This document shows positions 24,713-35,407 of a DNA stretch of 64,000 nt, piece after piece; the stretch's first letter is position 1; the number at the start of each line of letters is the position of its first letter. This stretch comes from Anaspis maculata (taxonomy: Eukaryota; Arthropoda; Insecta; Coleoptera; Scraptiidae): the NCBI GenBank assembly GCA_949128115.1, contig OX421962.1, forward strand, positions 63,901,787-63,965,786, given 5' to 3'. Made by a program: the position numbers and the translations under genes. The notes beneath the pieces were generated by a model, which saw only the letters and a list, made by a program, of their open reading frames with translations, was not told the origin of the DNA and did no database searches.

Positions 24713-25683
24713 GTAAGTTGCCATGAGACTGCCCGGCTTTGTTAACATCCTGTTGGAATTTTCAAATAATTAACTTGTCGAGTTTTTCAACACCTTGCGC
24801 GTGTTTTTTTCTCAACGTGTTAAATGTGCAACAACCCGCCTCGTTTCTCATACATCCTTTAGCATCAATTTATGAGTGGGATCTATTCCAGATTTGTGAC
24901 ACTGTCCATACGGTTTCGCTAGGTGAAAACCATTCAAATTTTCCTCATTAGGCACTTTGACAAAACCTTAGACTCAAAACAGTACAAATCACTATTATTG
25001 CCTCCAGACAGCCACACCTATAGGACAGAGCTTTCATCAAATGCTCAGAAATGGAGTTGAAGCTCAATTTTCAAATCTCAACTGAATTAGGTACGACGTT
25101 TTGATTTATTAGTTAAGGCTGTTGCGCTATTTTGTACAGAGTTTTTCTGGAATTATAGTTGTACCCAAAAATTTGATTGTGAGTAGTTCTCAGCAAAACA
25201 AACGGAAAATCTATATTTGTCATATTTTGCATTTTTACTGTCAGTTTTAAAAAAAAAACTCGCAAAATGTGGAGCAACCACTTGTTTCAGAACCTCTCCT
25301 AGTACAAGTATGGTTGTAATCACTGATATGACAAGCCATGGCCATCACTGGCGACCCGGACACTGTTTTTCAGTGTTGCCTTCAAGAAGTTCATACTTGC
25401 TGTAAGATACTGTTTTTTTTTCAATGTTAGTTGCTGCTCGTTGCAGAAAATAGGCCGACGTTGAATAAACGAATAAAAAAAAATACTGTTTTTTTTTTCC
25501 AAAAACAGTCAGACAATCTGTGCCATGCTTAAAAATGCTTTCAATGTGGCAGCTCCAACTGTAGCCTGCTGTACCAGGTAGTTGGTTCGGTACGCGACAT
25601 AAAATTGCAAAATACGACAAATAAATTGGACAGGATGCCCTTTGGCATAATAACTCTTTACACCAATTTTCAGATCTCAGATC
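24713..25683. other. Innexin intron, first part
   Basis: Begins with the GTAAGT donor. No other gene is recognised up to the reverse-transcriptase fragment; T- and A-rich tracts occur near 25410-25500. Confidence 0.5.
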
Positions 25684-26928
25684 AATTTTTTTGACCATCA
25701 TCGCTTGCTGTCGGAGTTTCAAAACGGTTTTAGAAGTGGAAAGTCCACAACAAAGGCTGCCTACCAGGCCCTAACTGAAATCATAAAATCGAAAAATAAA
25801 AGTCAAGAAACTCTGCTGATGTCCTTGGATTTATCCAAGGCATTTGACCGGGTGGAACACAGTATTTTATTGAATAAACTTGAGTGTTACGGAGTAAGGA
25901 GAGTATGTCTTAAACTTATCGAGACATATCTAAAAGAGAGACAACAAGCTGTGGTTGAGTATGACGCGCAGGGAAGAAAAATGAAGTCAAATTACTTGGA
26001 GATCAGGAGGGGAGTACCTCAAGGCTCCATTTTAGGACCACTCCTGTATCTCATTTACACGAATGATCTACAAGCTGTCACAAATAAAATAATGATTCAA
26101 TACGCTGATGACACATTGCTGGTTTTCAGTGGAGATTCCATGAATGAGGCTAGCCTGGAAGCGTGGAATACACTAAACTCTCTGGAGAAATGGTTCGCCG
26201 CGAATAAGTTGACCCTCAATTCAGAAAAAACCACCCTCGTAAAATTTTATTACAAAAAAAATAGTAATGTAGGGGACATGCCCGCCAACAATTTGTTCGG
26301 TTTCAAATTACAAACCTCCACAAAATTCCTTGGTATTTTCATTGATCACAGGTTAGACTGGTCGGTGCATGTGGACAAGGTGTCTTCGGCTTTGGCCAGT
26401 TATTGCTACGCTATTAGACAGATTTCCCAGCTTGTTGGTGTTGAAAGTGCCTTGACCGCCTATCATGCCCTGGCTGAGTCGAGAATCAGGTACGGTGTGG
26501 TTCTCTGGGGTAATTCGGGAGACATGCAACGGATTTTAATTCTACAAAAAAGAATGCTAAGAGCAATATTCAAACTGCATCCCAGAGAAAGTTGTAGACC
26601 ATATTTCAGGAGGGGAATACTCACTGTATTTGGTCTCTATGTGTACGAGGTGGTGATGTTCATCCTAAAAAACCCGTCATTATTTGTAGAAAACATCCGC
26701 CAGCACGACTACAACACAAGAGATAAGAATAGCTTGAAAGGCGAAAAGATCAACTTCACATATCTACAAAAAAACTGTACATATAATATACTAAAGATAT
26801 ACAATCATTTTCCTACATATATCACAGGTTTACCCCTCGAATCATTAAGACCAAAACTTAAATCTTTTTTAATTGCCAAGGGTTACTATTCGGTGGAAGA
26901 ATTCCTGGATGACGATGTGCGTTTTTAA
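25684..26928 (+). CDS. Non-LTR retrotransposon reverse transcriptase, 5'-truncated
   Basis: The open frame of about 407 codons (from TTG 25705, with the same frame open upstream) encodes a LINE reverse transcriptase. LDLSKAFDRVEHSILL lies at residues 41-56, GVPQGSILGPLL at 103-114 and the catalytic YADD at 133-136. A long C-terminal region ends SVEEFLDDDVRF. The apurinic-type endonuclease and the N-terminal part of the RT are missing, consistent with 5' truncation. No stop or frameshift breaks the remaining frame, suggesting a fairly recent insertion. It lies inside the innexin intron in sense orientation. The clade is probably in the Jockey/CR1 assemblage but I cannot place it exactly. Confidence 0.9.
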   Translation, partial: NFFDHHRLLSEFQNGFRSGKSTTKAAYQALTEIIKSKNKSQETLLMSLDLSKAFDRVEHSILLNKLECYGVRRVCLKLIETYLKERQQAVVEYDAQGRKMKSNYLEIRRGVPQGSILGPLLYLIYTNDLQAVTNKIMIQYADDTLLVFSGDSMNEASLEAWNTLNSLEKWFAANKLTLNSEKTTLVKFYYKKNSNVGDMPANNLFGFKLQTSTKFLGIFIDHRLDWSVHVDKVSSALASYCYAIRQISQLVGVESALTAYHALAESRIRYGVVLWGNSGDMQRILILQKRMLRAIFKLHPRESCRPYFRRGILTVFGLYVYEVVMFILKNPSLFVENIRQHDYNTRDKNSLKGEKINFTYLQKNCTYNILKIYNHFPTYITGLPLESLRPKLKSFLIAKGYYSVEEFLDDDVRF

Positions 26929-27660
26929 AGTGTTTTGTTTTGTTCGATGTTTTTATTCATATTTATTTATTTATTTATTTATTGCTTCTATTTATACATA
27001 CTTTGTACATATCGATACCTCTTAATAAAAACATTGTAACTGACATTTTGGCCATTTTCACTTTTTAGCAGATTTGGTACCTGAGAGTGTAGAAGTTTCA
27101 GGAAAAAAATAATTTGTGGCTCTAAAAAATTCCAAAATGTGCCAAAAGTATTCTTTTTCGAAAATTGTATCTACCAGTTTGGAGTAATTCTGCGTTAAAA
27201 ACATTGTAAAAGCCAATACAATTATGATATTGTTCTACTTTGCATTGTATCGTCCTTTACTTTCCTTCATACAGATGCAATTTGCGGTGAAATCATGGTA
27301 AAGTCCAATACAATGTTATTGCTTGGATATTCTCCAATTGTAATGAAATGTGATGTAATGGCATGAGTAATTGTAATGTCCTTTACAATTATGACTTTTC
27401 GATAACATCCGAGTAAAAACATTGTAAAGGCACTTACAATGCTTTTACCCTTGCAGATGGAAGATTTCTCCATTGTAAGTGACATTAAATTTCTCAAAAA
27501 GCTATATTTTCAGAAAATACGGCTCCCAACCTTCTCTACGGAATATCAAGAACCTTGGAAAACAATAACCGTGCCGCTATTTCAAACAATAGTCAAATAA
27601 GATCGATTTCAAATCTCCGAAAACTTTCAAACCGCTCTCCTGTAAAATTGCGTTTTGTTA
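26929..27660. repeat. LINE 3' region and CATTGTAA-rich inverted repeat
   Basis: After the RT stop come T-rich (TTTA)n sequence and ATCGATACCTCTTAATAAAA followed by CATTGTAA. Between 27030 and 27480 the octamer CATTGTAA or its complement TTACAATG recurs many times in both orientations. The end block is mirrored at 27658-27710. This looks like a foldback or satellite-like repeat at or just after the LINE end. Confidence 0.55.
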
Positions 27661-27807
27661 GTTACAATGTTTTTATTAGGAGGTATCGATATATTTTTAT
27701 TTATACACTTGTATCTAAGTTATCTATATACATATGAATGACGGGTTCAACACTTTTATAGTATTATATGAACGAATAAAGAGTATTGATTGATTGATTG
27801 ATTGACA
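27658..27807 (+). repeat. 3' end of a LINE or SINE with (TTGA)n tail
   Basis: The stretch GACGGGTTCAACACTTTTAT to GAACGAATAAAGAGTATTGA ends in a (TTGA/GATT)n tail at 27787-27805. The same block recurs at 30203-30262, so it is a dispersed retroelement 3' end. Simple tetranucleotide tails are typical of CR1-like LINEs and their SINEs. Confidence 0.65.
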
Positions 27808-28130
27808 CCAAGGTGATTGATTTTCGCCAAGGACGCGTTAACATTTCCTGAAAAAAGATGACGGTTTTTGACAGGAGCAAATTTTTTGCAGAATATATGC
27901 ATGTGGGGTATGTTTTCTAACTAATTCCGATCTCTGAACACGAATATACGAATATCGGTATTTTTGGATTGGAGATCGATATGAAAATATTTTAATATGA
28001 GACACCATAATACAATATATAAAGATAAAAATATAAAAGATATATACTCAAGTGTAGAGCGAGGTGTATAGTATAGTGTATAGTCTAAGTGTGTAAAATG
28101 TAGAAAACTTCATGGATGATCGATATGGTC

Positions 28131-29232
28131 TCATCATTTGCTTCTTGAAAAAAAGAGATGATGTTGATTTATCTGACTTGCAAGAAGAAGTCTTTTTTAA
28201 AACAGTAAGACTGGTACAAAGATGATGACAGATGGTTCCAATGTTTGCATGAGAGTTGTAAGTTTGCAATCAGACAGATATAACGAGAAAGCATGGTGGT
28301 TTCGTAGGACTTTTTGCACCTCTAAGACATCGTTTTTGAACTACACTGAACTGTTCAGTCTCTTTGAAGTCCCAACAAACTTGGTCTCGGACAATGGAAT
28401 CCAATTTACCAGCGAAGCGTTTGAAGAATTGATTTCTGTGCAGACAATGCAGACTCCGCTAGTCCGTTCGACTACGGGTGATATGGAGCTGAGCGGATGT
28501 TCCTTATGACATTGTCTGCACAAAATTCAATTCTTCAAACACTTCGCTGGTGAATTGGGTTCCATTTCCCAAAATTCAATTATTCAAACGCTGCGCTGGT
28601 GAATTGGGTTCCATTGCCCAAAAGCAAGTCTGTGGGGGGGTTCAAAAAGACTGAACAGTTCAGTTCAGTTCAAAAACGATGCATAAAGCAGCGTTCATAA
28701 TGGTTGTTAACTTATGCCGCATGCCGTATGCCGTAGGATGTAGGATGTAACCTTGACAGTACGTACCACGGTCTATAATATAAAATATACTTGAAGGTTT
28801 TTCGGGGTGGGTGGTACTGGTAACTGGTAGTACAATAGTAGGACTAGTAGCTAGTAGTATTAGTTGGTACTAGTTCCTTGATCTTAGATGTAGAACTTAA
28901 ATCTTGGTCAAGTCTGACAGAACGGCAATAACGGCATAAGTTAACATCCTATTGTGAACCAAAACATTGATTTTTAACTGTTGAAGTTTTACGGTTACGG
29001 AATAAGTTTAAGTTAACAGCCATTATGAAGGCTACTTTAGGGGTGAAAAACTTCTATCAAACCACTATGCTTTCTCGTTGTATCTGTCTCAATGCAAACT
29101 CACAACTCTCATGCAAACATTGGAACCATCTGCCATCATCTCTGTGCCAGTATTCATGTTTTAAAAAAGATTTCTTTTTGCGGGTCAGATAAATCAATAT
29201 CATGTCTTTTTTTAAGAAGCAAATGATGAGGA
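28131..29232. repeat. Palindrome containing a retroviral-type integrase fragment
   Basis: Outer arms 28131-28305 and 29054-29232 are about 85% reverse-complementary by eye. Inner arms 28325-28500 and 28505-28685 are also mirrored, with the centre near 28510. On the right, the segment matching CAAACRCTKCGCTGGTGAAT is itself present twice (about 28521-28570 and 28571-28625). An unpaired block, 28686-29053, makes the structure asymmetric. Confidence 0.85.
28325..28500 (+). pseudogene. LTR-retrotransposon integrase core fragment
   Basis: The frame includes ELFSLFEVPTNLVSDNGIQF followed by TSEAFEEL, which is the second catalytic Asp region (SDNG.QF.S..F) of an integrase of the Ty3/gypsy type (BEL/Pao is possible). 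Only about 50 residues remain and no zinc-binding or other pol domains are present. A mirror copy follows immediately, so it is a captured remnant and not a gene. Confidence 0.7.
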
Positions 29233-29400
29233 CACATATTTCCAGTGGTTTTCTGATAATTCAAGTCAATCAACCCACTTGTGGCGTCAAAATTTCAGTA
29301 ACAGCTTTTTTGAAGATGTTCCCCGCTATGAAGTGAATAATTTTTAGCAGCCTGCTCAGCAGCTCTTTCTTCCATTTTCCCAAACACCATTAGCTTGAAA

Positions 29401-31117
29401 TAAACTACGCAACAGTCAATACGTCGTTCCAAAAAAATTGCCCTTTTTCATTTTGATGTAATTTTGGATTGCTACACTGAATTTGTATTCTGTTCGAAGT
29501 ATTCGCTGACTTGATTCGTTGGCCGTCAGTCCATGATTTCGCAAGACACAAGATGATTCACATAAAGTTTGAGCAGGGTGATCGATAAGACAGTGCAAAA
29601 TTTTTAAACCGTCAAGAAGCTCCCGTTCAAAAAAAAAATTATTTCTTGAATTTTCGCCACAAAGAAGACGAGGTAGGCCTTAAAGTACAGGATGATGTTT
29701 CAATTTTCTGCTTATCTTCTTTACTCACATAGTAAGTACAAAAAAATCATCTCTTCAGTTTTGCAGTGATAACTTCTTTCCTCGTTGACCGATATTGAAA
29801 ATTTGCGGCTTATATTGAAGCTTAAACTTGAAGGTAAAAAGACCTGAAGATCAGAATTGACTCGAGACTAACATTCAGAATCAAGGGTTCAATAAAAGGT
29901 TGCCCAAATTTTAAACGCCGTCGACGCGACAGCCCGTTTGGGAAAAGGGTTTGCTAAAAGTCACGTTACTTTCGGAGAAATCATCTATTCTGGATACATC
30001 AAGATTTTTCTTGCTTGTCCTAGCCAAGAATTGTAGGTACAGAGATCCAATTACAACTGCATGTTCAAGAAGAAGAAAAAGCCTTCTGATCACCTGAAAA
30101 ATGATCATAGCCACGACTACAAAAATCAAAACAACAAGACAGGGCAGCGCTACCTGCTTCATTATTCTTTATAACGGGTTCAACACCGGTTTATTCTTGA
30201 ATGACGGGTTCAACACTTTTATAGTATTATATGAACGAATAAAGAGTATTGATTGATTATAGATTGATTTTATACAAATATTCACATTCATATTCACGTT
30301 TACATTTTTTTTTTCAAGTCATTTGTATGAAATGAAATGAATAAATAGTATGAGAAATCAAACAACGAGTAATGGACAAACCAGTTTAGGTAATTCATTG
30401 TTTTTATTTTCGTAGTGTTGGTTACGAGCGATTTCAGGTGAACAAGGGGCTGTTTCTTCTTTTTGAACATGCAACTGTAATTGGAGTCCTTCACCTACAA
30501 TTCTTGGCGAGGACAAGAACAAAAAACCCTAATGTAGTCGGAATAAATGATTTTTTCGAAAGAAACGTCACTTTTAGCAAATCCTCCCAAACGGGCTGTC
30601 GACCGCGATTAAAATTTGGGCCACCTTTTATTGAACCCTTGATTCCGATTCTTTGTCTCGGGTCAATTCTGATCTTCAGGTCTTTTCACCTTCAAGTTTT
30701 AGCTTCAACATGAGCTCCAAATATTCAAAATCGGTCAACGAGGAAAGAAGTTATCACTGCAAAACTAAAGAGATGATTTTTTTGTGCTCACCCTGTAAAT
30801 GAAGGCGATAAGTGGAAAATTCAAACACATCCTTGTACTTGAAGGCCTACTCGTCTCTTTGTAGTGAAAATTAAAAAAAAATCCTTTTCGAACGGGAGAT
30901 TCTTGACGGTTTAGAAATTTTGCACTGTCGGATTGAACACCCTGTGCAAACTTTAAGTGAATTATCCAGTGTCTTGCATAACCATGGACTGATAGCTAAG
31001 GAATCAAGTCAGCGAATACTTCAAACAGAATACAAATTCACTGTAGCAATCCCAAGTTAACTACATCAAATTGAAAAGAGGCAAACATTTTTGGAACAAC
31101 GTATTGACTGTAGTTTA
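29401..31117. repeat. 1.7-kb palindromic element, family II
   Basis: TAAACTACGCAACAGTCAAT at 29401 is mirrored at 31093-31117. The arms (to about 30133 on the left and from about 30397 on the right) share blocks such as GACAGCCCGTTTGGGA and CCAAGAATTGTAGGT. The spacer holds the 30203-30262 copy of the LINE/SINE 3' end. The same family occurs as an inverted pair at 59127-60181. Confidence 0.9.
30203..30262 (+). repeat. Second copy of the GACGGGTTCAACAC retroelement 3' end
   Basis: Nearly identical to 27735-27795 and ends in a short GATTGATT tail. It is inserted in the spacer of the palindrome at 29401-31117. Confidence 0.75.
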
Positions 31118-31338
31118 TATGCTAGCAGTATTACGACGTTAATTTCTCGTGCATTTTGTTTGTTGTGATGGGCAACTGCAAAATAATCGAGAGTTTGGTT
31201 GACAGTTGACAGAATGACGACACTGACGGCAGCAAAAAGTGACAGTTTTTTTTGTCGACACAAGCGCCACCTAGTGAGATGTTCGCTAACTAAAATCTAG
31301 TCCAACAAGAACTTCACATTCCGCCGTGGCGCTACATA

Positions 31339-31484
31339 TAATAATAATAATAATAATAAAAATGGCTTTATTCAGAAGGTGGCGGTATTCAGCATAATGC
31401 TGCTCTACCATACAACCACCCGTAAAATATTACACTTGACATCACAACACAACAAAATAACAAAATAATTCAGGTACAAACATT
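31339..31484 (-). repeat. 3' UTR and (TTA)n tail of the antisense LINE
   Basis: On the minus strand the RT stop is followed by about 120 bases of untranslated sequence, AATAAAGCC and a TTATTA microsatellite tail (31339-31360), a normal LINE 3' end. Confidence 0.75.
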
Positions 31485-33089
31485 TCACCTCATGTTGATC
31501 AGAAAATCTCTAAATTCTGTTTTAAAAATAGAAAGACTAGAGGACCGGCCGATACCATCAGGAATGGAATTCATTACCTTTACAGCCGAGTAAGAAAACG
31601 ATCCGCGAAACTGCGAGGTGCGATGCCCAGGGACTGCATACCGGCCACACTGTCTCGTGTTCCTACCATGAATGTCCCCACCCTTTAGCAATCTGCCATG
31701 CAAGTAACCCGGTTCCGATGCGGCATTAATGCGGTATACAAGTGAAGCCATGCGCATGGAGAACAGCTCGTCCAACCTCAGCCAACCAGACCTCAAGAAA
31801 TACTCACTGACATGGTCAAACTTTCTCAGGTCGAAGCAAAACCGGATACATGCGTTCTGTAGACGTTGGAGGCATTCTTTATCAGCGACCAAAATTGCTG
31901 GCCAGTAAACTGTGATGCAGTAAGATATGTATGGCAATATTAGACTGACGCAGAGCTTTAGTCTGATTTCCCTAGTGAGCACATTTTTGTGGAAATACAA
32001 AGTTCTTAACTTGCCGAAGGTAACGCGGACCACAGTCCTAACATGATTGGAAAAACGCAGGTCGCTGTCAATGTGCAATCCCAAGCTCTTGCAACTGTCC
32101 ACTGGGACAAGGCGATGAGAACCAACTGAAATTGTGAAGCTCTGGCTGGAGATGATGCTATCACGGCCCCTCCCAAACAGGAGCAGTTCGGTTTTTGAGT
32201 CATTCAACACCAAGCCATGCCACTGCGAAATTCTATGAATGATCTCAAGGTCCGCGTTAACCCTCGATATCGCCGAAGCGAGATGAGCGGGATCAAAGGA
32301 AAAATAGAGTTGGGTATCATCTGCATATTGATGTATGTTACAAGAAGACAAGTAACCACCAAAATCTGCAGTATAGACGGAGTACAAAAGAGGCCCATTA
32401 ATGATGCCCTGAGGTACCCCCCGCTCAACCACACAGAACTCAGAGAATCTACCGCAAATCGCCACTCTTTGCTGCCTGTGTGCCAAGAAATTACGAAAAA
32501 AGGAAACACTCGCTTCGCCCAGGCCAAAATACTCCAACTTTGCGCAAAGCAAGTCATGATTCAACATGTCGAAGGCCTTGCTGTAGTCAAGTAAAACAAG
32601 CGCACAACACTTGCCGGAGTCGTTGCTGCGGAAAATATCATCAGTGACACTCAGTAAAGCTGTTTCGGTGCTATGCGACCTACGAAATCCCGACTGCGTC
32701 GAAGGCAAAATTCTGTTGTCATCCAGAAAAGAAGTGAGCTGCTCATTAACGATCTTCTCCAATACCTTTGACGCTATTGGTAGCAAGCTAATCGGTCTAA
32801 AATGAGAAATTTCAGTGGGGTTGGAACGTTTTGGAATAGGAAGAACGTTGGCCATTGACCAGAGTCTCGGATATACGCCATCCGACAAGCAAGTGTTAAT
32901 GATTCGGGCCAAGGCACTACCCAACAGGGGGGAGGAGAGCCGGAGCATGTGCAGGCTGATGCCGTCGACACCGGCCGCCGTAAAGTTCAGAGAGCGAAGA
33001 ACTCTATCCACATCTTGGACCGTTATCAACGAAAACGAAAACTTCTCGCCGATTCCAGCCATCACTCCGCTTCCATGCATGTAGCCCAC
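31485..33089 (-). CDS. Non-LTR retrotransposon reverse transcriptase, 5'-truncated, antisense in the innexin intron
   Basis: An unbroken frame of 534 codons encodes the RT and C-terminal region of a LINE. AAGVDGISLHML lies near residues 38-49, FRPISLLPIASKVLEKIV near 97-114, LLDYSKAFDMLNHDLL near 166-181, ERGVPQGIINGPLL near 222-235 and YADDTQLYFSF with the catalytic Asp pair at 255-265. The endonuclease domain is absent, so the copy is truncated at about 33100. The box arrangement is like CR1/L2/Kiri-type LINEs, but the clade is not certain. It is a different family from the RT at 25684-26928. It is antisense to the host gene, and its right edge is about 340 bases from the last innexin exon. 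Confidence 0.92.
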   Translation of the reverse strand: MGYMHGSGVMAGIGEKFSFSLITVQDVDRVLRSLNFTAAGVDGISLHMLRLSSPLLGSALARIINTCLSDGVYPRLWSMANVLPIPKRSNPTEISHFRPISLLPIASKVLEKIVNEQLTSFLDDNRILPSTQSGFRRSHSTETALLSVTDDIFRSNDSGKCCALVLLDYSKAFDMLNHDLLCAKLEYFGLGEASVSFFRNFLAHRQQRVAICGRFSEFCVVERGVPQGIINGPLLYSVYTADFGGYLSSCNIHQYADDTQLYFSFDPAHLASAISRVNADLEIIHRISQWHGLVLNDSKTELLLFGRGRDSIISSQSFTISVGSHRLVPVDSCKSLGLHIDSDLRFSNHVRTVVRVTFGKLRTLYFHKNVLTREIRLKLCVSLILPYISYCITVYWPAILVADKECLQRLQNACIRFCFDLRKFDHVSEYFLRSGWLRLDELFSMRMASLVYRINAASEPGYLHGRLLKGGDIHGRNTRQCGRYAVPGHRTSQFRGSFSYSAVKVMNSIPDGIGRSSSLSIFKTEFRDFLINMR

Positions 33090-33432
33090 AGGCTAAACTG
33101 ATTACATGAGTCTAGACCTGTACTTGCTTCCAGCTTTAAATATTGGCCTTTTTTGAGGAAAAAAACTGATTTCTCTGACCCACAAAAGATTTTTTTTTTG
33201 TCAAGATGTGGAACAAGAACAATTCGTATTCGGGCGATAACACAGGGGTACATACTAGATACCTACTGACCTACCACCTGGGCTAGAGTGATTGAATTAA
33301 TGAATTAACAAGAATCAACATGTTTCGGCTGAATAAGGCCGGTAGTTTCTAGTACTGCCGCCAGGGGGCCAAGGAGGGCCAATAATTATGTATGTGAGCG
33401 TTGTGCGTTATCTAAAATATATTTCTTTTCAG

Positions 33433-33971
33433 GCCAAATGTTCCTGATGAACCGCTTCTTCGACGGCGCCTTCCTGATGTACGGCTTCGAGGTGATATCC
33501 TTCCTCAACAGCGACCAGGAGGACCGAATCGACCCGATGATCGAAATCTTCCCGAGAATGACGAAGTGCACCTTCTATAAGTTCGGCGTTTCCGGCTCGA
33601 TAGTGCCCGACGACGCCCTCTGCATTCTCCCTCTGAACGTGGTGAACGAGAAAATCTACATTTTCCTGTGGTTTTGGTTCATCATCCTGGGCATACTGAC
33701 GCTTCTCACCATGATCTACAGAGTGATCATAATATTTTCGCCGCGCATGCGGGTGTATTTGCTGAGAATGAGGTACAGACTGGTCAGAAAAGATGCCATC
33801 GATCTGATAGTGCGACGAAGTAAAATGGGTGACTGGTTTCTATTCTACATGCTCGGTGAAAATGTGGATTCTGTTATTTTTCGCGACGTGTTGCAAGAAT
33901 TGGCCAACAAACTGGCCCGGCACAACTTTCACCACATACCCGGATTCAAGGGCGAGATACAGGAAGCGTAA
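33433..33971 (+). CDS. shakB: Innexin, shaking-B type, last coding exon
   Basis: Follows the acceptor TTTCTTTTCAG. Its first two bases complete a Gly codon with the base donated by the upstream exon, giving [16 protein letters not shown]. The exon carries the rest of the third membrane segment and a second extracellular loop with the two expected cysteines (MTKC near 33567 and LCILPLN near 33621). The fourth membrane segment is [19 protein letters not shown], and the cytoplasmic tail contains [24 protein letters not shown] and a terminal GEIQEA. These are hallmarks of shakB, although the loop before DQEDR and the section between the two cysteines differ noticeably from what I remember of fly shakB. 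Neighbouring exons outside the window are needed for a full protein. A lineage-specific shakB paralogue is possible. Confidence 0.95.
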
Positions 33972-34370
33972 AGGAAAGAAATGTGTGTGCCTTAGCTGCC
34001 TCACTGCCTTTTCATACAGTTGATGTACGATGAACCTGAAAGCTTATTGTGAAAATCAATTCACGATGCAGCCAGTAATCCACTTCTAGTGCACTGTGAC
34101 AGTGGTAGTGACTTGCTGTTGATAAGGTTGGTTTGGTAACTGTTGCCTGTCAATCACTACCTCCGGTTACAAGAATTCGGCTTCTAGAATAAATTCAAGC
34201 CAGCTGTACATTTGGTAATTTGGGTGATGGCAGTAGAAGTTTGCATCGTGGATGGATTGAAGAATATGTCACTTCTCGATTCCAAGCACTTGATGATTGA
34301 TGGAAATAACGCAGACTTGAGTCAGCGATGAGGTGCCGGATAGCGCATATCGGTTATCATCGCCAATAAA
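33972..34370 (+). other. Probable innexin 3' UTR with candidate poly(A) signals
   Basis: AATAAA occurs at 34188-34193 and 34365-34370 downstream of the TAA stop. Either could end the transcript; no other gene starts here. Confidence 0.5.
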
Positions 34371-34650
34371 AAAAAATCTGCACAAAATCTCTTGTTTTGA
34401 TCAATTCTCGAATGCTTGGTTTAAAAAGTAACTTACATAATTAACCAAATGGATTGAAGCATTGCCGCTGTTGTGTTTGTATCTAGCTACGTGGTCTGCT
34501 AGCTCTAGTCAAATTACGTTCAACCAATAGGGGAATTCTGATAGCTAATATAATGATTAATAGTAAAGCTATCCAATAATTATCACTGCCGACCTTGAAG
34601 ATAAAGGGAGTTTTACTAAGTAGACTGATAGAATGATGTTTAATATACTG

Positions 34651-35232
34651 ATGCCCGATTGCGCAAACTGGTATCAAATTTTTCGGCTCGATACCAAGTT
34701 GGGGCTGAGACCGCCGTAAGTGCGGTTACCATAGCAACGGCGGATACCAACCAATCAGACCTCTGTATTTGGCGAGTTACGCCGTCCCAAACTTTGCGCC
34801 TACAACTTGGTATCAAGCCCTTGTTTGGTACTATACCCAGGATCAAATTTTTGAAGTGGAATGAAATGCAAACCCAGTTGGTTTAAGGAGAGATTATGAT
34901 TTGAATACAAAATATAGCTCCAAGCAATTATTTGTAAGTATAAAGAAACAATTTTGGGGTATCACGCACTTGTCGCTTATTTTTTATTACAAAGAAAAGA
35001 TTTGACAGTTCCGGTAAGATGTGTTCTACAAGCCAAAATAAGGACTGTCTCACCCGGGTTTTCGTATCCAAATAATGGCTTGGAGCTATATTTTGTATTC
35101 TCATCATAATCTCTCCTTGAAGTAACTGAGTTTGCATCTCATTCCACTTCAAAAATTTGATCCTGTGTTTAGTACCGAACCACAAAATATAACCGAACTA
35201 AAATTTGATGCCACCTTTGTGCAATCGGGCAT
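34651..35232. repeat. 0.58-kb palindromic element
   Basis: ATGCCCGATTGCGCAA at the left end is mirrored by TTGTGCAATCGGGCAT at the right. Inner blocks such as GGAGAGATTATGATT and ATATAGCTCCAAGC pair with 35060-35120. The centre is near 34985. It lies just downstream of the innexin 3' UTR. Confidence 0.88.
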
Positions 35233-35261
35233 GAGTGTTATACAGGTGTACCGTTTTTCAA

Positions 35262-35407
35262 CGCTCACTACTGATGGAATCTTGGAAACGGTAAGAGAGA
35301 AAAAGTCGGTTGAATTACAAAAAAAGTTGCGCTATTTGATGACTATCTTAAATTTCTTGTATTTGTATCTCAATTCTCTTACCGTTTCCGGGATCCCAGC
35401 GTGAGCG
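35262..35407. repeat. Small inverted repeat
   Basis: GCTCAC...GGAAACGGTAAGAGA on the left pairs with TCTCTTACCGTTTCC...GTGAGC on the right around a spacer of about 90 bases. Confidence 0.7.

Noticed and set aside
32217..33084. Plus-strand frames opposite the antisense LINE
   Set aside because: They are shadows of the well-supported reverse-transcriptase frame on the minus strand.
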